Assembly (NCBI RefSeq): GCF_003367375.1
Contig: NZ_CP031416.1
Span: forward strand, 317,501 to 381,500
Direction of reading: 5' to 3'
DNA from: Gallaecimonas mangrovi
GTDB taxonomy: Bacteria; Pseudomonadota; Gammaproteobacteria; Enterobacterales; Gallaecimonadaceae
Length of the DNA: 64,000 bases
The notes under the pieces were generated by a model that saw nothing but the letters and a program-made list of their open reading frames with translations, did no database searches and was not told the DNA's origin. Shown here piece by piece: positions 18,182 through 28,180 of the stretch. Position numbers and translations under genes: made by a program. How positions within the stretch are numbered: the stretch's first letter is position 1; each line of letters opens with the position of its first letter.

Positions 18182-19099
18182 TTAATAACCTTGTGTCTGG
18201 TCGACGACGTGGTTAAGCGCCTTGCCGTGGTGCATAGCTAAATAATTCTGGTAAACCGCCGCGGCCAAATCCTGGCTGCTGGTAATACTGGCAGTATGCG
18301 GCGTTATCGTTATTTGTGGATGCCGCCAGAACGGGTGCTGGCGGGGTAGGGGTTCTTGATTAAATACGTCAAGGCAGGCACCACTGAGTTGGCCGTTAGC
18401 TAAGGCCTCGAGTAGGTCAGCTTCAATAAGCTGGGCACCTCTACCTGCATGAATAAGATAGGCTGCTTTTTTAAGTTTTTGAAATAAATCGCGGTTTAGC
18501 AAGCCTTGGGTTTGTTCTGTCAACGGTAGCAGGCAGACAACGTAATCAAGTTCGCCAGCAAAGTCACCCAAAGTCTTAATACCGGCAAAACAGCTTATAC
18601 CACTTATCACTTTCGGGGTTCGGCTCCAGCCTTTGACGCTAAAGCCCCATTGCGCAAGCTGCTCTGCTACAAAACGGCCAAGCTCGCCTAAACCGAGCAC
18701 CCCCACAGTGCCAGTGCGGCGATAAGGCGTTTGCTGCCATTGTTGGTGCCGTTGCTGTTGAGCCAGTGTCTGCCATTGGCGCTGGTTGGCGAGAATGGCC
18801 AGTAATACGTAATCGCGTATATCGCGCTTTAAATGTTCGCTAACGGTACGGCATAAGGTCACGCCTGGCGGCAATAACGGTGCTAAGCCATCGACACCCG
18901 CGCCAAGGCTTTGCACCACCTTTAGCTTGGTTAGCGGTTTAAAAGCATCTGCTGGTGGCTGCCAGCAGACCGCAAATTCGACGGTGTCAGGGGAGCTAAG
19001 ATGCGGCCAAACTTGAATGTCCAGCCCTGGCTGCAGTTGGTGAAGGCAGTCGGCAAACGCTTTGCCATCACGCCCTGGCGCTATTAGCGCTAGGCTCAA
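18182..19099 (-). CDS. D-2-hydroxyacid dehydrogenase, glyoxylate/hydroxypyruvate reductase A-like
   Basis: 305-aa NAD(P)-dependent dehydrogenase. The nucleotide-binding fold shows GVLGLGELG then a WSR that suggests NADPH preference, and the catalytic Arg, Glu and His fall in HAGRGAQL, NQEPLP and TPHTASI. Sequence and length fit GhrA (glyoxylate and hydroxypyruvate reduction), though related 2-hydroxyacid specificities are possible. It starts with TTG at 19099 overlapping the TGA of the upstream TerC-like gene (TTGA), so translation is probably coupled. No better start lies nearby. Confidence 0.85.
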   Translation of the reverse strand: MSLALIAPGRDGKAFADCLHQLQPGLDIQVWPHLSSPDTVEFAVCWQPPADAFKPLTKLKVVQSLGAGVDGLAPLLPPGVTLCRTVSEHLKRDIRDYVLLAILANQRQWQTLAQQQRHQQWQQTPYRRTGTVGVLGLGELGRFVAEQLAQWGFSVKGWSRTPKVISGISCFAGIKTLGDFAGELDYVVCLLPLTEQTQGLLNRDLFQKLKKAAYLIHAGRGAQLIEADLLEALANGQLSGACLDVFNQEPLPRQHPFWRHPQITITPHTASITSSQDLAAAVYQNYLAMHHGKALNHVVDQTQGY

Positions 19100-19845
19100 C
19101 GCTTTTCACCGGGTGGTTTTTTCCTTAAATGCACCGCTTGGCTTTTATGCTTGCGGGCACGGATATTGAGCGTTTCCACGGCCAATGAAAATGCCATGGC
19201 AAAGTAAACGTAGCCTTTGGGGATCTCCATACCAAAACCTTCCACGGTCAAGGTAAAGCCCACCAAAATCAAAAATGACAGGGCTAGCATTTTGATGGTG
19301 GGGTGGCGGTCGACAAAATCGCCAATGGCCTTGGCGGCAATCATCATCACCGCGACCGACAGCACAATGGCAATGATCATCACTTCTAAATGCTTGGCCA
19401 AGCCAACGGCGGTGATCACCGAATCGAGGGAAAAAACGATATCGATAATGGCAATTTGCACCAAGGTTGCCACAAAAGCCGCCGACCGGGGAGCGCTAGG
19501 GTTTTCGTCTTCCCCTTCCAGACTGTTATGAATTTCATGGGTGCTTTTCCAAATCAGAAACAGGCCGCCGAGAATTAAAATGCTGTCGCGACCGGTAATG
19601 GCCAGGCTGCCAATATGAAACCAGGGGTTGGTTAACCCCATCACCCAGGACAGGCACAACAACAGCAAAATGCGGGTTACCATGGCTAAACCCAAGCCCA
19701 TTAAGCGGCCTTTCTGCCGCTGCTGCTCCGGCAAGCGTCCTACCAGCACCGAAATAAAAATAATATTGTCGATGCCGAGCACGATCTCCAGCAACGTTAA
19801 GGTTGCTAAAGCCGCCCAAGCACTAGGGTCGGTTACCCATTCCAT
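19096..19845 (-). CDS. TerC family integral membrane protein
   Basis: 249-aa inner-membrane protein of the TerC/YgdQ type with about seven hydrophobic spans. The hallmark acidic motifs are present: LEIVLGIDNIIF near residue 20 and a second DIVFSLDSVITAVG at about 135-150. TerC proteins are tied to metal (manganese) export or to tellurite resistance; which applies here cannot be told. Its end overlaps the ghrA-like gene by four bases. A basic tail (RARKHKSQ) follows the last helix. Confidence 0.85.
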   Translation of the reverse strand: MEWVTDPSAWAALATLTLLEIVLGIDNIIFISVLVGRLPEQQRQKGRLMGLGLAMVTRILLLLCLSWVMGLTNPWFHIGSLAITGRDSILILGGLFLIWKSTHEIHNSLEGEDENPSAPRSAAFVATLVQIAIIDIVFSLDSVITAVGLAKHLEVMIIAIVLSVAVMMIAAKAIGDFVDRHPTIKMLALSFLILVGFTLTVEGFGMEIPKGYVYFAMAFSLAVETLNIRARKHKSQAVHLRKKPPGEKR

Positions 19846-19884
19846 GGTGTGAACTCGCTGTTAAATGGCAAATAGCCCTTGATG

Positions 19885-21027
19885 TTACGTGAGACAGAGC
19901 CGCTTGACCATGTTCTGCACCAGCGCCATTGCCGGTTTGAACTGGGCCATTTCCATGTACTCATCAGGTTGGTGTGCTTGACGAATGGAGCCTGGCCCCA
20001 ACACCAGCACTTCACTACCGAGGCTGGCAAAGAAAGGGGCTTCGGTGGCGTAGTTAGCCGATTCCACCGGTAGCCCTAAAAAGTTGCTGACTTCGCTTTT
20101 CCAGGGGCCGTCAGGGCTGACAAAAGACGGGCAAGGGTCATGCAGATGCTGCCAATGCAGCACGCCAGGGTGTGCCTTTTCGACGTTGGCCAGTTTGTCC
20201 TTTAGCAACCCTTCCAGTTCGGGAATGCTCATGCCGGGTAGCGGCCGCATATCAATATGCAGATCGCAGCAACCACAAATACGGTTGGCATTATCGCCGC
20301 CATGAATATGGCCGAGGTTGAGGGTAGGGTGCGGCACCGCAAAGTGATGGTCACAGTAACGTTCGGCCAGTTCATGCTTAAGCACAATAAGGTCGCCCAG
20401 TACGCCGTGCATCAGTTCCATGGCGTTGAGGCCAGCACCGGGGTCGGACGAATGGCCACTTTTACCTGTAATGCGAATACCGGCACTGATGTGCCCTTTA
20501 TGGCGGCCTATGGGTTTGAGCTCGGTGGGCTCACCCACCAAGGTTAAGGCCGGTTGAAAGGGATTGGCCTCAGCCAGCTTGCGGGCGCCGTCCATGGAGG
20601 TTTCTTCATCGGCGGTGGCGGCAATACGCAGCGGCGCCTTGAGGTTAGTTAAATCCATGTCACTGAGCGCTGACAATACCAGGGCAAAAAAGCCTTTCAT
20701 ATCGGTGGCACCCAAACCGTACCATTTACCGTCTTTTTCGGTCATGGCCAGTGGATTTTTATTCCATCTGCCCTCATCGAAGGGCACGGTGTCGGCATGG
20801 CCTGCCAACAGCAGCCCCCCTGGGCCTGAACCCAACTCTGCCCACAGGTTCATCTTATTGTGACCTAAGGGTTGTAAAGTCACCTTAAAGCCAAGTGTTT
20901 CGCACCATTGGGCCAGTTGTTCTATAACGGCTTTATTGCCGGTATCTAAGGCTGGATCGGTTGCCGAAACCGATGGCAACGATAAAAGCCGATTAAACAT
21001 GTGGGGCAAGTCGGGTAATTTCTGCAT
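19885..21027 (-). CDS. argE: acetylornithine deacetylase
   Basis: 380-aa zinc hydrolase of family M20A that releases ornithine from N-acetylornithine, step five of arginine synthesis. Seen: GHADTVPFD with its metal His and Asp, GLGATDMKGF, catalytic ADEETSMDGA, and the C-terminal metal His in RQAHQPDEY. GGGA precedes ATG 21027. It is divergent from argCBFGH across a 234-base gap that carries a candidate ArgR site, as in many relatives. Confidence 0.95.
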   Translation of the reverse strand: MQKLPDLPHMFNRLLSLPSVSATDPALDTGNKAVIEQLAQWCETLGFKVTLQPLGHNKMNLWAELGSGPGGLLLAGHADTVPFDEGRWNKNPLAMTEKDGKWYGLGATDMKGFFALVLSALSDMDLTNLKAPLRIAATADEETSMDGARKLAEANPFQPALTLVGEPTELKPIGRHKGHISAGIRITGKSGHSSDPGAGLNAMELMHGVLGDLIVLKHELAERYCDHHFAVPHPTLNLGHIHGGDNANRICGCCDLHIDMRPLPGMSIPELEGLLKDKLANVEKAHPGVLHWQHLHDPCPSFVSPDGPWKSEVSNFLGLPVESANYATEAPFFASLGSEVLVLGPGSIRQAHQPDEYMEMAQFKPAMALVQNMVKRLCLT

Positions 21028-21082
21028 GAATAAATTCCCAATGGTGTTGCATTAAAATGTCGGGTTGGTTAGTCTACCGACC

Positions 21083-21100
21083 AATGAATTAAAATCCACC
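21083..21100. promoter_or_regulatory. candidate ArgR operator (ARG box)
   Basis: TGAATTAAAATCCA (21085-21098) matches the ARG box TGAAT-4(A/T)-ATTCA at nine of ten arm positions. It lies in the argE-argC divergent region, 180 bases before argC. A weaker half-matching site is at 21048-21061. I did not find a second good box at the usual 21-bp spacing, so ArgR control is inferred mainly from location. Confidence 0.5.
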
Positions 21101-21261
21101 CATCAAGGGTAAAAATGTTTCATTTGATGCGACGACACAACCACTGTTTCCTTTGAACTCCGGACGTGCTTTTCTAAAGCCTGCCCGGGAGCAGGCGAGT
21201 TGCATCAGGCTTCACAACTGCTCATCTAGACTTGATATCCATTATCTTGAGAGCGGTTGCC

Positions 21262-22278
21262 ATGTTAAACACCCTCATTATCGGCGGAGCCGGTTACACA
21301 GGCCAAGAACTGTGTAAATTAGTGACCAGCCACCCCGAACTCACCCTGACTCATGTCTTTGCATCAGCCGGTTCTAAAAACGCGGGCGAACCACTGCCGT
21401 TAGGTATTAACGGTGTGATTGAAGATGGTGACCCTGACGCTATTGCCAGCGCCGCCAAAGACGCTCAGGTTATTTTGCTGGCCACGCCCCATGAAGCCTC
21501 TGCCGAATTGGTACCGGTATTAAAAGAACATAGCGATGCGCTTATTGTCGACTTATCTGGCGGCTTTCGGCTGGCAGCGGCGGCTTACCCTAAATGGTAT
21601 GGCTTCGAGCACCCGTCTCAAGCATTACTGGCGAGTGCAGCATACGGCCTAGTCGGTTGGAATGACGACGCCATTAAGGCTGCCAAACTGATAGCCGCCC
21701 CCGGTTGCTACCCAACGGCAAGTTTGTTGGCGTTAAAGCCGCTGATGAAGGCGGGTCTTATTAACGGCCTGCCTATCATCAATGCTACTAGCGGTGTTTC
21801 CGGCGCCGGCAAGTCAAACAAACCCCATACGCAATTTTGCGAGGTTAGCCTGTTTGCCTATGGTGTTCTGGGCCACCGCCACCAACCTGAAATAGCGCAG
21901 CATTTAGGGTGCGACTTGTTGTTTACGCCGCATTTGGGCGCTTTTGACCGTGGCATTTTGGCCACTATTACCGTGCCGGTTAAAGCCGGTACCACGCAGG
22001 CCAAGTTAGACGCCCTCTACAACGACTGTTACGGCGAGCACCCCTCGGTGCATTTAACCGGCGATCTGAAGAAAAAAGCCCCTGCCATCAAGAACGTTGC
22101 GTACACCCCTTATGCGCAAATTGGCTGGGCGGTGGATGAAGAGCGCAACCTGGTGGTGTTGTCTTCCGCCATCGACAATTTATTAAAAGGCGCTGCATCG
22201 CAAGCCGTTGAGTGCATAAATACCCATTTCGGATTTAAGCTGCGGCCGCTGCCGGGCTATGGTTGGGAGACACTATGA
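21262..22278 (+). CDS. argC: N-acetyl-gamma-glutamyl-phosphate reductase
   Basis: 338-aa NADPH-dependent reductase, step three of arginine synthesis. N-terminal GGAGYTGQEL is the dinucleotide-binding loop; the catalytic Cys lies in APGCYPTA and a conserved His in GHRHQPEI. The frame opens 30 bases earlier without an ATG; ATG 21262 gives the normal family N-terminus. The stop overlaps the argB start by ATGA. Confidence 0.95.
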   Translation: MLNTLIIGGAGYTGQELCKLVTSHPELTLTHVFASAGSKNAGEPLPLGINGVIEDGDPDAIASAAKDAQVILLATPHEASAELVPVLKEHSDALIVDLSGGFRLAAAAYPKWYGFEHPSQALLASAAYGLVGWNDDAIKAAKLIAAPGCYPTASLLALKPLMKAGLINGLPIINATSGVSGAGKSNKPHTQFCEVSLFAYGVLGHRHQPEIAQHLGCDLLFTPHLGAFDRGILATITVPVKAGTTQAKLDALYNDCYGEHPSVHLTGDLKKKAPAIKNVAYTPYAQIGWAVDEERNLVVLSSAIDNLLKGAASQAVECINTHFGFKLRPLPGYGWETL

Positions 22279-23030
22279 ACCCGCTGGTTATTAAAATTGG
22301 TGGTGCGGCGCTGGATTCTGGCGAGGTGCTGGAACAGTTACTCAGTGCCATTGTTGCCATCAAAGAGCGGCCAGTGGTGCTGGTGCACGGCGGTGGCGAC
22401 CGTGTCGACCAAGTGCTGAAGCAGGCGGGCATAGTGCCGCGTAAATTAAACGGCAAACGTATCACCGACGAAGCAAGCCTGCCGCTGGTGGTGGGAACCC
22501 TGGCCGGTGAGATCAATAAAACCCTGGCGGCAAAAATGCGTGCTTTGGGTGGCCAGTCGGTTGGCCTTTCCCTGGCGGATGGTATTGCCGTTGCGGTGCC
22601 CGCTGGCGAAGAGTGGGGCGCGGTCGGGGTGCTGGCCGAAGGTTCAGACATCTTATTGTCGTTGCTACTGCAAGGTGGCTTTATTCCGGTAGTGAGCTCC
22701 ATCGCTGCCAGTAAGGATGGGGACCTTTTGAATATCAATGCGGACGAAGCGGCGGCGAAAGTGGCCGAGCTATTGGACGCAGAACTCGTTTTATTGAGTG
22801 ATGTATCAGGTGTGCTTGATGCTAACGGCAGCCTGATCGCCTCGTTAACCGCCTCGGAAATCCAGGCCCTAAAAGATGAGGGCGTGATCACCGGTGGCAT
22901 GGTGGTAAAAGTGGACGCAGCGCTGTTTGCTGCGAAAAAACTGGGCCGCGCCGTGCGCTTAGCGTCTTGGCGCGATACCCAGTCCATTAACAATGCCGAA
23001 TCAAGTACCGGGACCTTGATCGCACCCTGA
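22275..23030 (+). CDS. argB: acetylglutamate kinase
   Basis: 251-aa amino-acid kinase that phosphorylates N-acetylglutamate. VIKIGGAAL and VLVHGGGDRVD bind the phosphates, and GGMVVKVDAA near the C-terminus contains the catalytic Lys region. It lacks the N-terminal helix of arginine-inhibited kinases and so resembles the short E. coli type. GGGAGA precedes ATG 22275, which overlaps the argC stop. Confidence 0.95.
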   Translation: MNPLVIKIGGAALDSGEVLEQLLSAIVAIKERPVVLVHGGGDRVDQVLKQAGIVPRKLNGKRITDEASLPLVVGTLAGEINKTLAAKMRALGGQSVGLSLADGIAVAVPAGEEWGAVGVLAEGSDILLSLLLQGGFIPVVSSIAASKDGDLLNINADEAAAKVAELLDAELVLLSDVSGVLDANGSLIASLTASEIQALKDEGVITGGMVVKVDAALFAAKKLGRAVRLASWRDTQSINNAESSTGTLIAP

Positions 23031-23037
23031 GGAAAAG

Positions 23038-23922
23038 ATGAAACACTTACTGACTGACTATGACTGGACCGAAAGCGAACTCAAAGCGCTTTTGCAGAAA
23101 GCGGCAACCGTAAAGGCCAAGCCGGCTGACTATGCCCAGGCTTTGGCTGGCAAGTCGGTGGCAATGATTTTTGAAAAGCCGTCATTACGTACCCGCGTCA
23201 CCTTTGAATTGGGCGCCCAACAGCTGGGCGCCTTGGTGGTCTACCTTGACCAGAGCCATGGCGCTATTGGTAAACGCGAACCGGTGGGGGATTTTGCCCA
23301 GAACCTGTCGTGCTGGGTGAACTGCATTGTTGCCCGAACCTTTAGCCAAGCCACCATTGACGAGCTGGCCGATAAAGGCTCGGTGTCGGTGATTAATGCG
23401 CTGTCTGACCGTTTCCACCCCTGCCAGGGGCTGGCGGATATGCTCAGCCTTTACGAAGTTTTCGGCAAGCTTGACGGTATCAAATTGGCCTACGTTGGTG
23501 ACGGTAATAATGTCACCCACTCGCTGATGGTATTGTCAAAACTGCTGGGTGTGGAAATGGTGATTGTCACTCCCAAAGGCTGTGAGCCGGCGGCGGATAT
23601 TATTGAGGCCACTGGCTTCAAGGTGACCGACGACCTTGCCGCTTTGGAAGGGGTAGATGCTATTTACACCGATACCTGGGTTTCCATGGGAGACGATAAG
23701 GATCCGGAAGCGGTCTTAAAGACCTTCCTGCCTTACCAGGTCAACAGCGAAATGATGAAAAAATCCGGTGCCAAGGCCTTTATGCACTGCTTGCCTGCGT
23801 ATCGCGGCAAGGAAGTGACCACTGAAGTGCTCGAAGGCCCACAGTCGATTGTGATGCGCCAGGCCGAGAACCGCCTGCACGTTCAAAAAGCCGTTTATTT
23901 GAAGCTTCTTAAAGAGGATTAG
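23038..23922 (+). CDS. argF: ornithine carbamoyltransferase
   Basis: 294 aa, shorter than E. coli ArgF but in the range of Shewanella-type enzymes. It makes citrulline from ornithine and carbamoyl phosphate. The carbamoyl-phosphate loop is FEKPSLRTR, with further motifs HPCQ and HCLPAYRG; the Cys of HCLP is the ornithine-site residue. SLRTR in place of STRTR is common in this subgroup. Because argE is present, ordinary ornithine (not acetylornithine) should be the substrate. Confidence 0.94.
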   Translation: MKHLLTDYDWTESELKALLQKAATVKAKPADYAQALAGKSVAMIFEKPSLRTRVTFELGAQQLGALVVYLDQSHGAIGKREPVGDFAQNLSCWVNCIVARTFSQATIDELADKGSVSVINALSDRFHPCQGLADMLSLYEVFGKLDGIKLAYVGDGNNVTHSLMVLSKLLGVEMVIVTPKGCEPAADIIEATGFKVTDDLAALEGVDAIYTDTWVSMGDDKDPEAVLKTFLPYQVNSEMMKKSGAKAFMHCLPAYRGKEVTTEVLEGPQSIVMRQAENRLHVQKAVYLKLLKED

Positions 23923-23927
23923 TACAC

Positions 23928-25133
23928 ATGTCTGTATCCAAAGTGGTATTGGCCTATTCTGGCGGTCTCGACACCTCGGCCATCGTGCCGTGGCTGAAAG
24001 AAAACTATGACTGCGAAGTGGTTGCCTTTGTGGCCGATGTAGGCCAGGGCGCAGAAGAGTTAGAAGGCGTTGAAGCTAAAGCCTTGGCTTCTGGTGCAAG
24101 CGAATGCCACATCGTTGATTTGAAAGAAGAGCTGGCCAACGAATATATCTGGCCGATGCTCAAGGCTGAGTCCATCTACGAAGACGACTACATGCTGGGT
24201 ACCTCTGTTGCCCGCCCGGTTATCGCTAAAGCCCAAGTGGCCGTTGCCCGTAAAGTTGGCGCCGATGCCCTGGCGCACGGTTGTACCGGTAAAGGTAACG
24301 ACCAGGTGCGCTTTGAGTCTTGTTTCGCGGCGCTGGCGCCTGATCTGCAAGTGATTGCGCCTTGGCGTGAATGGACCATGCGTAGCCGTGAAGAGCTGCT
24401 TAACTATCTGTCTGAGCGCAACATTCCTTGTAGCGCCAGCCTGACTAAAATTTACAGCCGTGACGCCAACCTGTGGCATATCTCCACCGAAGGCGGTGAG
24501 CTGGAAGACACCTGGACCACTGCCGGTGTTAACTGCTGGGCCTGGACTGTGGATCCCAAGGAAGCCCCGGACGCCGCTGAAGTGGTTGAACTGGACTTTG
24601 AAGCCGGTGTACCGGTTGCCCTTAATGGCAACAAACTGTCCGGTGCTAACCTGATTGAAACCCTTAACGCTATTGCGGCGGCCCACGGTGTTGGCCGGGT
24701 TGATATCGTTGAAAACCGTCTGGTAGGGATGAAATCTCGTGGCTGCTATGAAACCCCGGCGGGTACCGTGCTGCTAGCCGCGCACCAGGCACTGTCACAC
24801 CTGGTGCTGGATAAAGTCTGTTCCCAGCACCTTAAGTACCTGGGCCTGCAGTTTGCGCAGCTACTTTATGACGGACGTTGGTTCACCCCATTGCGTGAAT
24901 CCATTGTTGCCGGTGTCGAGAGCCTTAACAAAGAACTGACCGGTAAAGTGAAGGTTGAGCTTTACAAAGGCCGCGCAACGGTATTGGGCAGCGAGTCTGC
25001 TAACAGCCTGTTCTCCGAAGCCTTTGCAACCTTCGGTGCCGATGAGGTTTACAACCAGAAAGATGCGGCTGGCTTTATCCGTCTGTACAGCCTGCCTTCT
25101 CGCATCAAAGCACTGAAAAAAGAGGGTAAATAA
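23928..25133 (+). CDS. argG: argininosuccinate synthase
   Basis: 401-aa ATP-dependent ligase joining citrulline and aspartate. The PP-loop AYSGGLDTS lies at residues 9-17, and [13 protein letters not shown] and a YSRDANLWH segment bind ATP and substrates. GAGGA precedes ATG 23928. It sits five bases after argF and one base before argH. Confidence 0.97.
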   Translation: MSVSKVVLAYSGGLDTSAIVPWLKENYDCEVVAFVADVGQGAEELEGVEAKALASGASECHIVDLKEELANEYIWPMLKAESIYEDDYMLGTSVARPVIAKAQVAVARKVGADALAHGCTGKGNDQVRFESCFAALAPDLQVIAPWREWTMRSREELLNYLSERNIPCSASLTKIYSRDANLWHISTEGGELEDTWTTAGVNCWAWTVDPKEAPDAAEVVELDFEAGVPVALNGNKLSGANLIETLNAIAAAHGVGRVDIVENRLVGMKSRGCYETPAGTVLLAAHQALSHLVLDKVCSQHLKYLGLQFAQLLYDGRWFTPLRESIVAGVESLNKELTGKVKVELYKGRATVLGSESANSLFSEAFATFGADEVYNQKDAAGFIRLYSLPSRIKALKKEGK

Positions 25134-25134
25134 C

Positions 25135-26964
25135 ATGGCAGCGCTCTGGGGAGGTCGTTTTGAGCAGGGGGCCAGCGAGGCCTTCGCGCGGTTCAATGCC
25201 TCTTTGCCGATCGATTGGCGATTCTGGGCCGAGGATATCCAAGGCTCCCAGGCCTGGGCAGGCGCCTTGGCCGAAGTGGGTGTACTGACCCAGAGCGAAG
25301 CTGAGGCCCTGCAAGGGGCCCTTGGCAAACTGGCAGGTCAGCTGGCCAATGACCCAAGTCCGCTGCATGAAAGCAGCGAAGAAGATATTCACAGTTTTGT
25401 GGAGTCTTGGCTCATCAATGAGGTGGGCGATTTAGGTAAAAAGCTGCACACCGGGCGTTCCCGTAACGACCAGGTGGCAACCGATTTTCGCCTCTGGTGC
25501 CGTAAAACCGCGCGCCAGTTGTTGGCCGAGGTTTACCAAACCTTGGAAATCATGGCGGCACTTGCCGAACGCGAACACATTACCTTGATGCCGGGTTATA
25601 CCCATCTTCAGCGTGCCCAACCGGTGACCTTTGGCCACTGGGTGATGGCTTATGCCGAAATGCTGGAGCGGGATGCCGAGCGCTTGGAAGATGCGATTCG
25701 CCGCATCAATGTCTGCCCACTTGGCTGTGGCGCCTTGGCGGGAACGGCTTATCCCATTGACCGTGAAAAGCTGGCCAGCACCCTTGGTTTTGACCGTGCG
25801 GCGCGCAACAGCCTGGACGCCATTTCCGACCGCGATTTTGTGTTGGAGCTGCTGCAGGTCGCCTCTACCTCAGGTTTGCACCTGTCACGCATGGCGGAAG
25901 ATTTGATTTTCTTCGGCACCGGTGAAGCCGGCTTTGTGAAGTTCTCTGATACGGTCAGCTCCGGCTCGTCGTTAATGCCGCAGAAAAAGAACCCTGATGC
26001 CCTTGAGCTTATCCGCGGTAAAAGTGGCCGTATTTTTGGTTCCATGGCCGGCTTTGCTATGACGGTGAAAGCCTTGCCGCTGTCTTACAACAAAGACCTG
26101 CAGGAAGATAAAAACGGCCTTTTTGATGCGTTGGATACCTGGAGCGACTGCTTGCTGCTTACCCGTGAAGTGCTGGCCACCATTGAGGTAAACAAGGAAG
26201 CCTGTGCTAAGGCGGCGGCTGGTGGTTATTCCAATGCCACCGAGCTTGCCGATTATCTGGTGGCTAAAGGTATTCCTTTTCGCGAAGCACACCACATGGT
26301 TGGCGTGCTGGTGCGGATGGCTATCGAGCAACAACTGCCACTGGAAGCCTTGCCCTTAGCCGACATGAAGCAAGTGTCAGCGCTGATTGAAGACGATGTT
26401 TATCCGGCCTTGGACTTGATGGCGGCGTTGGAGAAACGCTGCGCCCAAGGCGGGGTGTCTTTGGTTCGCCAACAAGAGGCCATTAAAGCCTTCTACGGCC
26501 GTTTGGCGGCGAAAGCGGTGCGCCGGGCTACCTTGGAAGACGTGGATGCCATTGCCAAGCTGATTGGTCACTGGGCCGGTGAAGGTGAAAATCTGCCCCG
26601 CTCCCGTGAAGACATCATTCACTCTATCCAAGACTTTGTGGTGGCAGATGTTGATGGGCAAGTGGCGGGTTGTGCCAGCCTCTATATCTATTCAACGGGC
26701 CTGGCGGAGATACGGTCGCTTGGGCTGAATGAAAGTGCCCATGGTAAAGGCCTTGGCCAAGCCATGGTGCAAATTCTGATGGATGAGGCCAAGTCACTAA
26801 AGCTGCGGCGGGTCATTGTACTGACCCGAGTCGCCGGCTTCTTCGACAAACAGGGTTTCAAAGTGATTTTCAAAGATACTTTGCCCGAAAAGGTCATGAA
26901 AGATTGCAAGCTTTGTCCAAGACAGGATAACTGTGACGAAATAGCGATGGAGCACCGGCTCTAA
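25135..26964 (+). CDS. argH: argininosuccinate lyase fused to an N-acetylglutamate synthase-type GNAT domain, ArgH(A)
   Basis: 609 aa in two parts. Residues 1 to about 455 are argininosuccinate lyase (fumarase superfamily) with the signature [12 protein letters not shown] and catalytic TGRSRND and HLQRAQP segments. Residues about 461-609 are a GNAT acetyltransferase with the acetyl-CoA loop segment [11 protein letters not shown] and a cysteine-bearing tail ([10 protein letters not shown]) typical of short N-acetylglutamate synthases. Such argH(A) fusions are known from Moritella, Vibrio and Shewanella relatives and supply the first enzyme of the pathway. No separate argA lies in the window. 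AGAGGG precedes ATG, and a strong terminator follows. Confidence 0.95.
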   Translation: MAALWGGRFEQGASEAFARFNASLPIDWRFWAEDIQGSQAWAGALAEVGVLTQSEAEALQGALGKLAGQLANDPSPLHESSEEDIHSFVESWLINEVGDLGKKLHTGRSRNDQVATDFRLWCRKTARQLLAEVYQTLEIMAALAEREHITLMPGYTHLQRAQPVTFGHWVMAYAEMLERDAERLEDAIRRINVCPLGCGALAGTAYPIDREKLASTLGFDRAARNSLDAISDRDFVLELLQVASTSGLHLSRMAEDLIFFGTGEAGFVKFSDTVSSGSSLMPQKKNPDALELIRGKSGRIFGSMAGFAMTVKALPLSYNKDLQEDKNGLFDALDTWSDCLLLTREVLATIEVNKEACAKAAAGGYSNATELADYLVAKGIPFREAHHMVGVLVRMAIEQQLPLEALPLADMKQVSALIEDDVYPALDLMAALEKRCAQGGVSLVRQQEAIKAFYGRLAAKAVRRATLEDVDAIAKLIGHWAGEGENLPRSREDIIHSIQDFVVADVDGQVAGCASLYIYSTGLAEIRSLGLNESAHGKGLGQAMVQILMDEAKSLKLRRVIVLTRVAGFFDKQGFKVIFKDTLPEKVMKDCKLCPRQDNCDEIAMEHRL

Positions 26965-26974
26965 GCGCTTATCT

Positions 26975-27003
26975 AAAAAAGCCCCGCATTGCGGGGCTTT
27001 TTT
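26975..27003. terminator. bidirectional terminator, argH / histidine kinase
   Basis: AAAAAAGCCCCGC, loop ATT, GCGGGGCTTTTTT: a perfect 13-bp stem flanked by A and T runs. It serves the arg operon from the left and the sensor-kinase gene from the right; the kinase stop codon overlaps its last bases. Confidence 0.92.
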
Positions 27004-28180
27004 ATGCCTTGGGGAATCGTAGCTTAACTCGGGCACCGCCAAGGGGAGAGTCATCCAGAATGACAGAGCCGTTGTGCAATTCCATGATCCGTTGGCACAT
27101 GGCCAGGCCAATCCCCAAGTGCAATGAGTCGCTGTTGGACTTTTTCCCGCGAAAGTAAAGCTCTGTGGCTTTACTTTTCTCTTCTAAATTGAAGCCGGGA
27201 CCGTCGTCTTCCACGAACAGGTAATTGTCTTCCCAGCCGATATAAATGCGTTTAAAGGCAAAGCGTTGGGCATTGTCTAGTAGATTTTGCAGGCAACGCG
27301 TCAACAGGTGGGGGTCGGCATAAAGGGTGTCGGGCAAAGAGGGGTGTAAGTTGATGCCCTGGTTTTGCAAAAGCCGGCTTAGAAAGGGGCCAAGCTCTAT
27401 CACTTGCTTGGTGATAGCGTCGACGGATTCAAGCTCATGAAATTGGCTCCAATGGCTAACGATTTGATCCAGGTAATTAAGCTCTTTTCTGATGGATGCA
27501 TCAAAGGGGCCATGGCCATTCATGGCAACGGCAAAGCGCAGCCGAGAAAGGGGCAACCTTAAGTCGTGGCTAACGGCCCGAGTCATCAGTGCCTGATCAG
27601 CAAGCAAACGTTCAATACGGCCCGCCATCAGGTTAAAACTGCATGCCAGTTCGGAAAGGTAATCAAGGTGTTTGAGTGGTAGCCTTTTATGCCACTTGCC
27701 CTGACCAAAATCTTGGGTCGCATTGTTGAGGTATTTGAGCTCCTGGCTTAACGGCCATAAACACATCACTACTATCACCGTCAGCATCACAAACAGCATG
27801 ATAGGTAGGCAATAGCTGCTCTTATCCTGCAACGAGTCATAGGGTCCCAGAAGCAACAGCTGGCCACCTAAGGCGGTTAGCAGGTAATGCTTACGGTCTT
27901 TGACCAACGGTAGAATTTGGTGGTCTGACACCGCGGCGTGCTGTGGTAAGTCCTTGGCGCTGACGATTTCTGCCTTGATGCGGTTGTGATGAAAATAGCC
28001 CTGCCAAAGGGCGATGGGCTTTTCAGACAAATCCGATAGCAGCAGGCTGACCAGCTCTTTTTGACTGGTTGTTGGTGCAGGGCTGGAGTGGGTGTAAACC
28101 CACATTTGATCTAAGCCATACCCCAGCAGCAACAACGACATGATGAGCAACCCATACAGGGTGAAAAACAGCCGCTTCAT
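27002..28180 (-). CDS. sensor histidine kinase (RstB-like)
   Basis: 392 aa from ATG 28180, which overlaps the TGA of the response-regulator gene (ATGA). Two transmembrane helices (about 3-25 and 125-147) bracket a periplasmic domain of about 100 residues, followed by HAMP, HisKA with phospho-acceptor SHDLRLPLSRLRF, and HATPase with NLLDNAQRF, DDGPGF and GIGLAMC. The N-terminus and architecture resemble RstB, and the partner resembles RstA. The stimulus is unknown. The regulator-then-kinase order and the overlap argue for strict coupling. Confidence 0.88.
   Translation of the reverse strand: MKRLFFTLYGLLIMSLLLLGYGLDQMWVYTHSSPAPTTSQKELVSLLLSDLSEKPIALWQGYFHHNRIKAEIVSAKDLPQHAAVSDHQILPLVKDRKHYLLTALGGQLLLLGPYDSLQDKSSYCLPIMLFVMLTVIVVMCLWPLSQELKYLNNATQDFGQGKWHKRLPLKHLDYLSELACSFNLMAGRIERLLADQALMTRAVSHDLRLPLSRLRFAVAMNGHGPFDASIRKELNYLDQIVSHWSQFHELESVDAITKQVIELGPFLSRLLQNQGINLHPSLPDTLYADPHLLTRCLQNLLDNAQRFAFKRIYIGWEDNYLFVEDDGPGFNLEEKSKATELYFRGKKSNSDSLHLGIGLAMCQRIMELHNGSVILDDSPLGGARVKLRFPKA

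Noticed and set aside
22235-22993. 252-codon frame antisense to argB
   Set aside because: Ser/Ala/Pro-rich shadow of a GC-rich gene; argB is fully supported by its motifs.
24060-24686. 208-codon frame antisense to argG
   Set aside because: It lies wholly within argG and shows no family signature or start signal.
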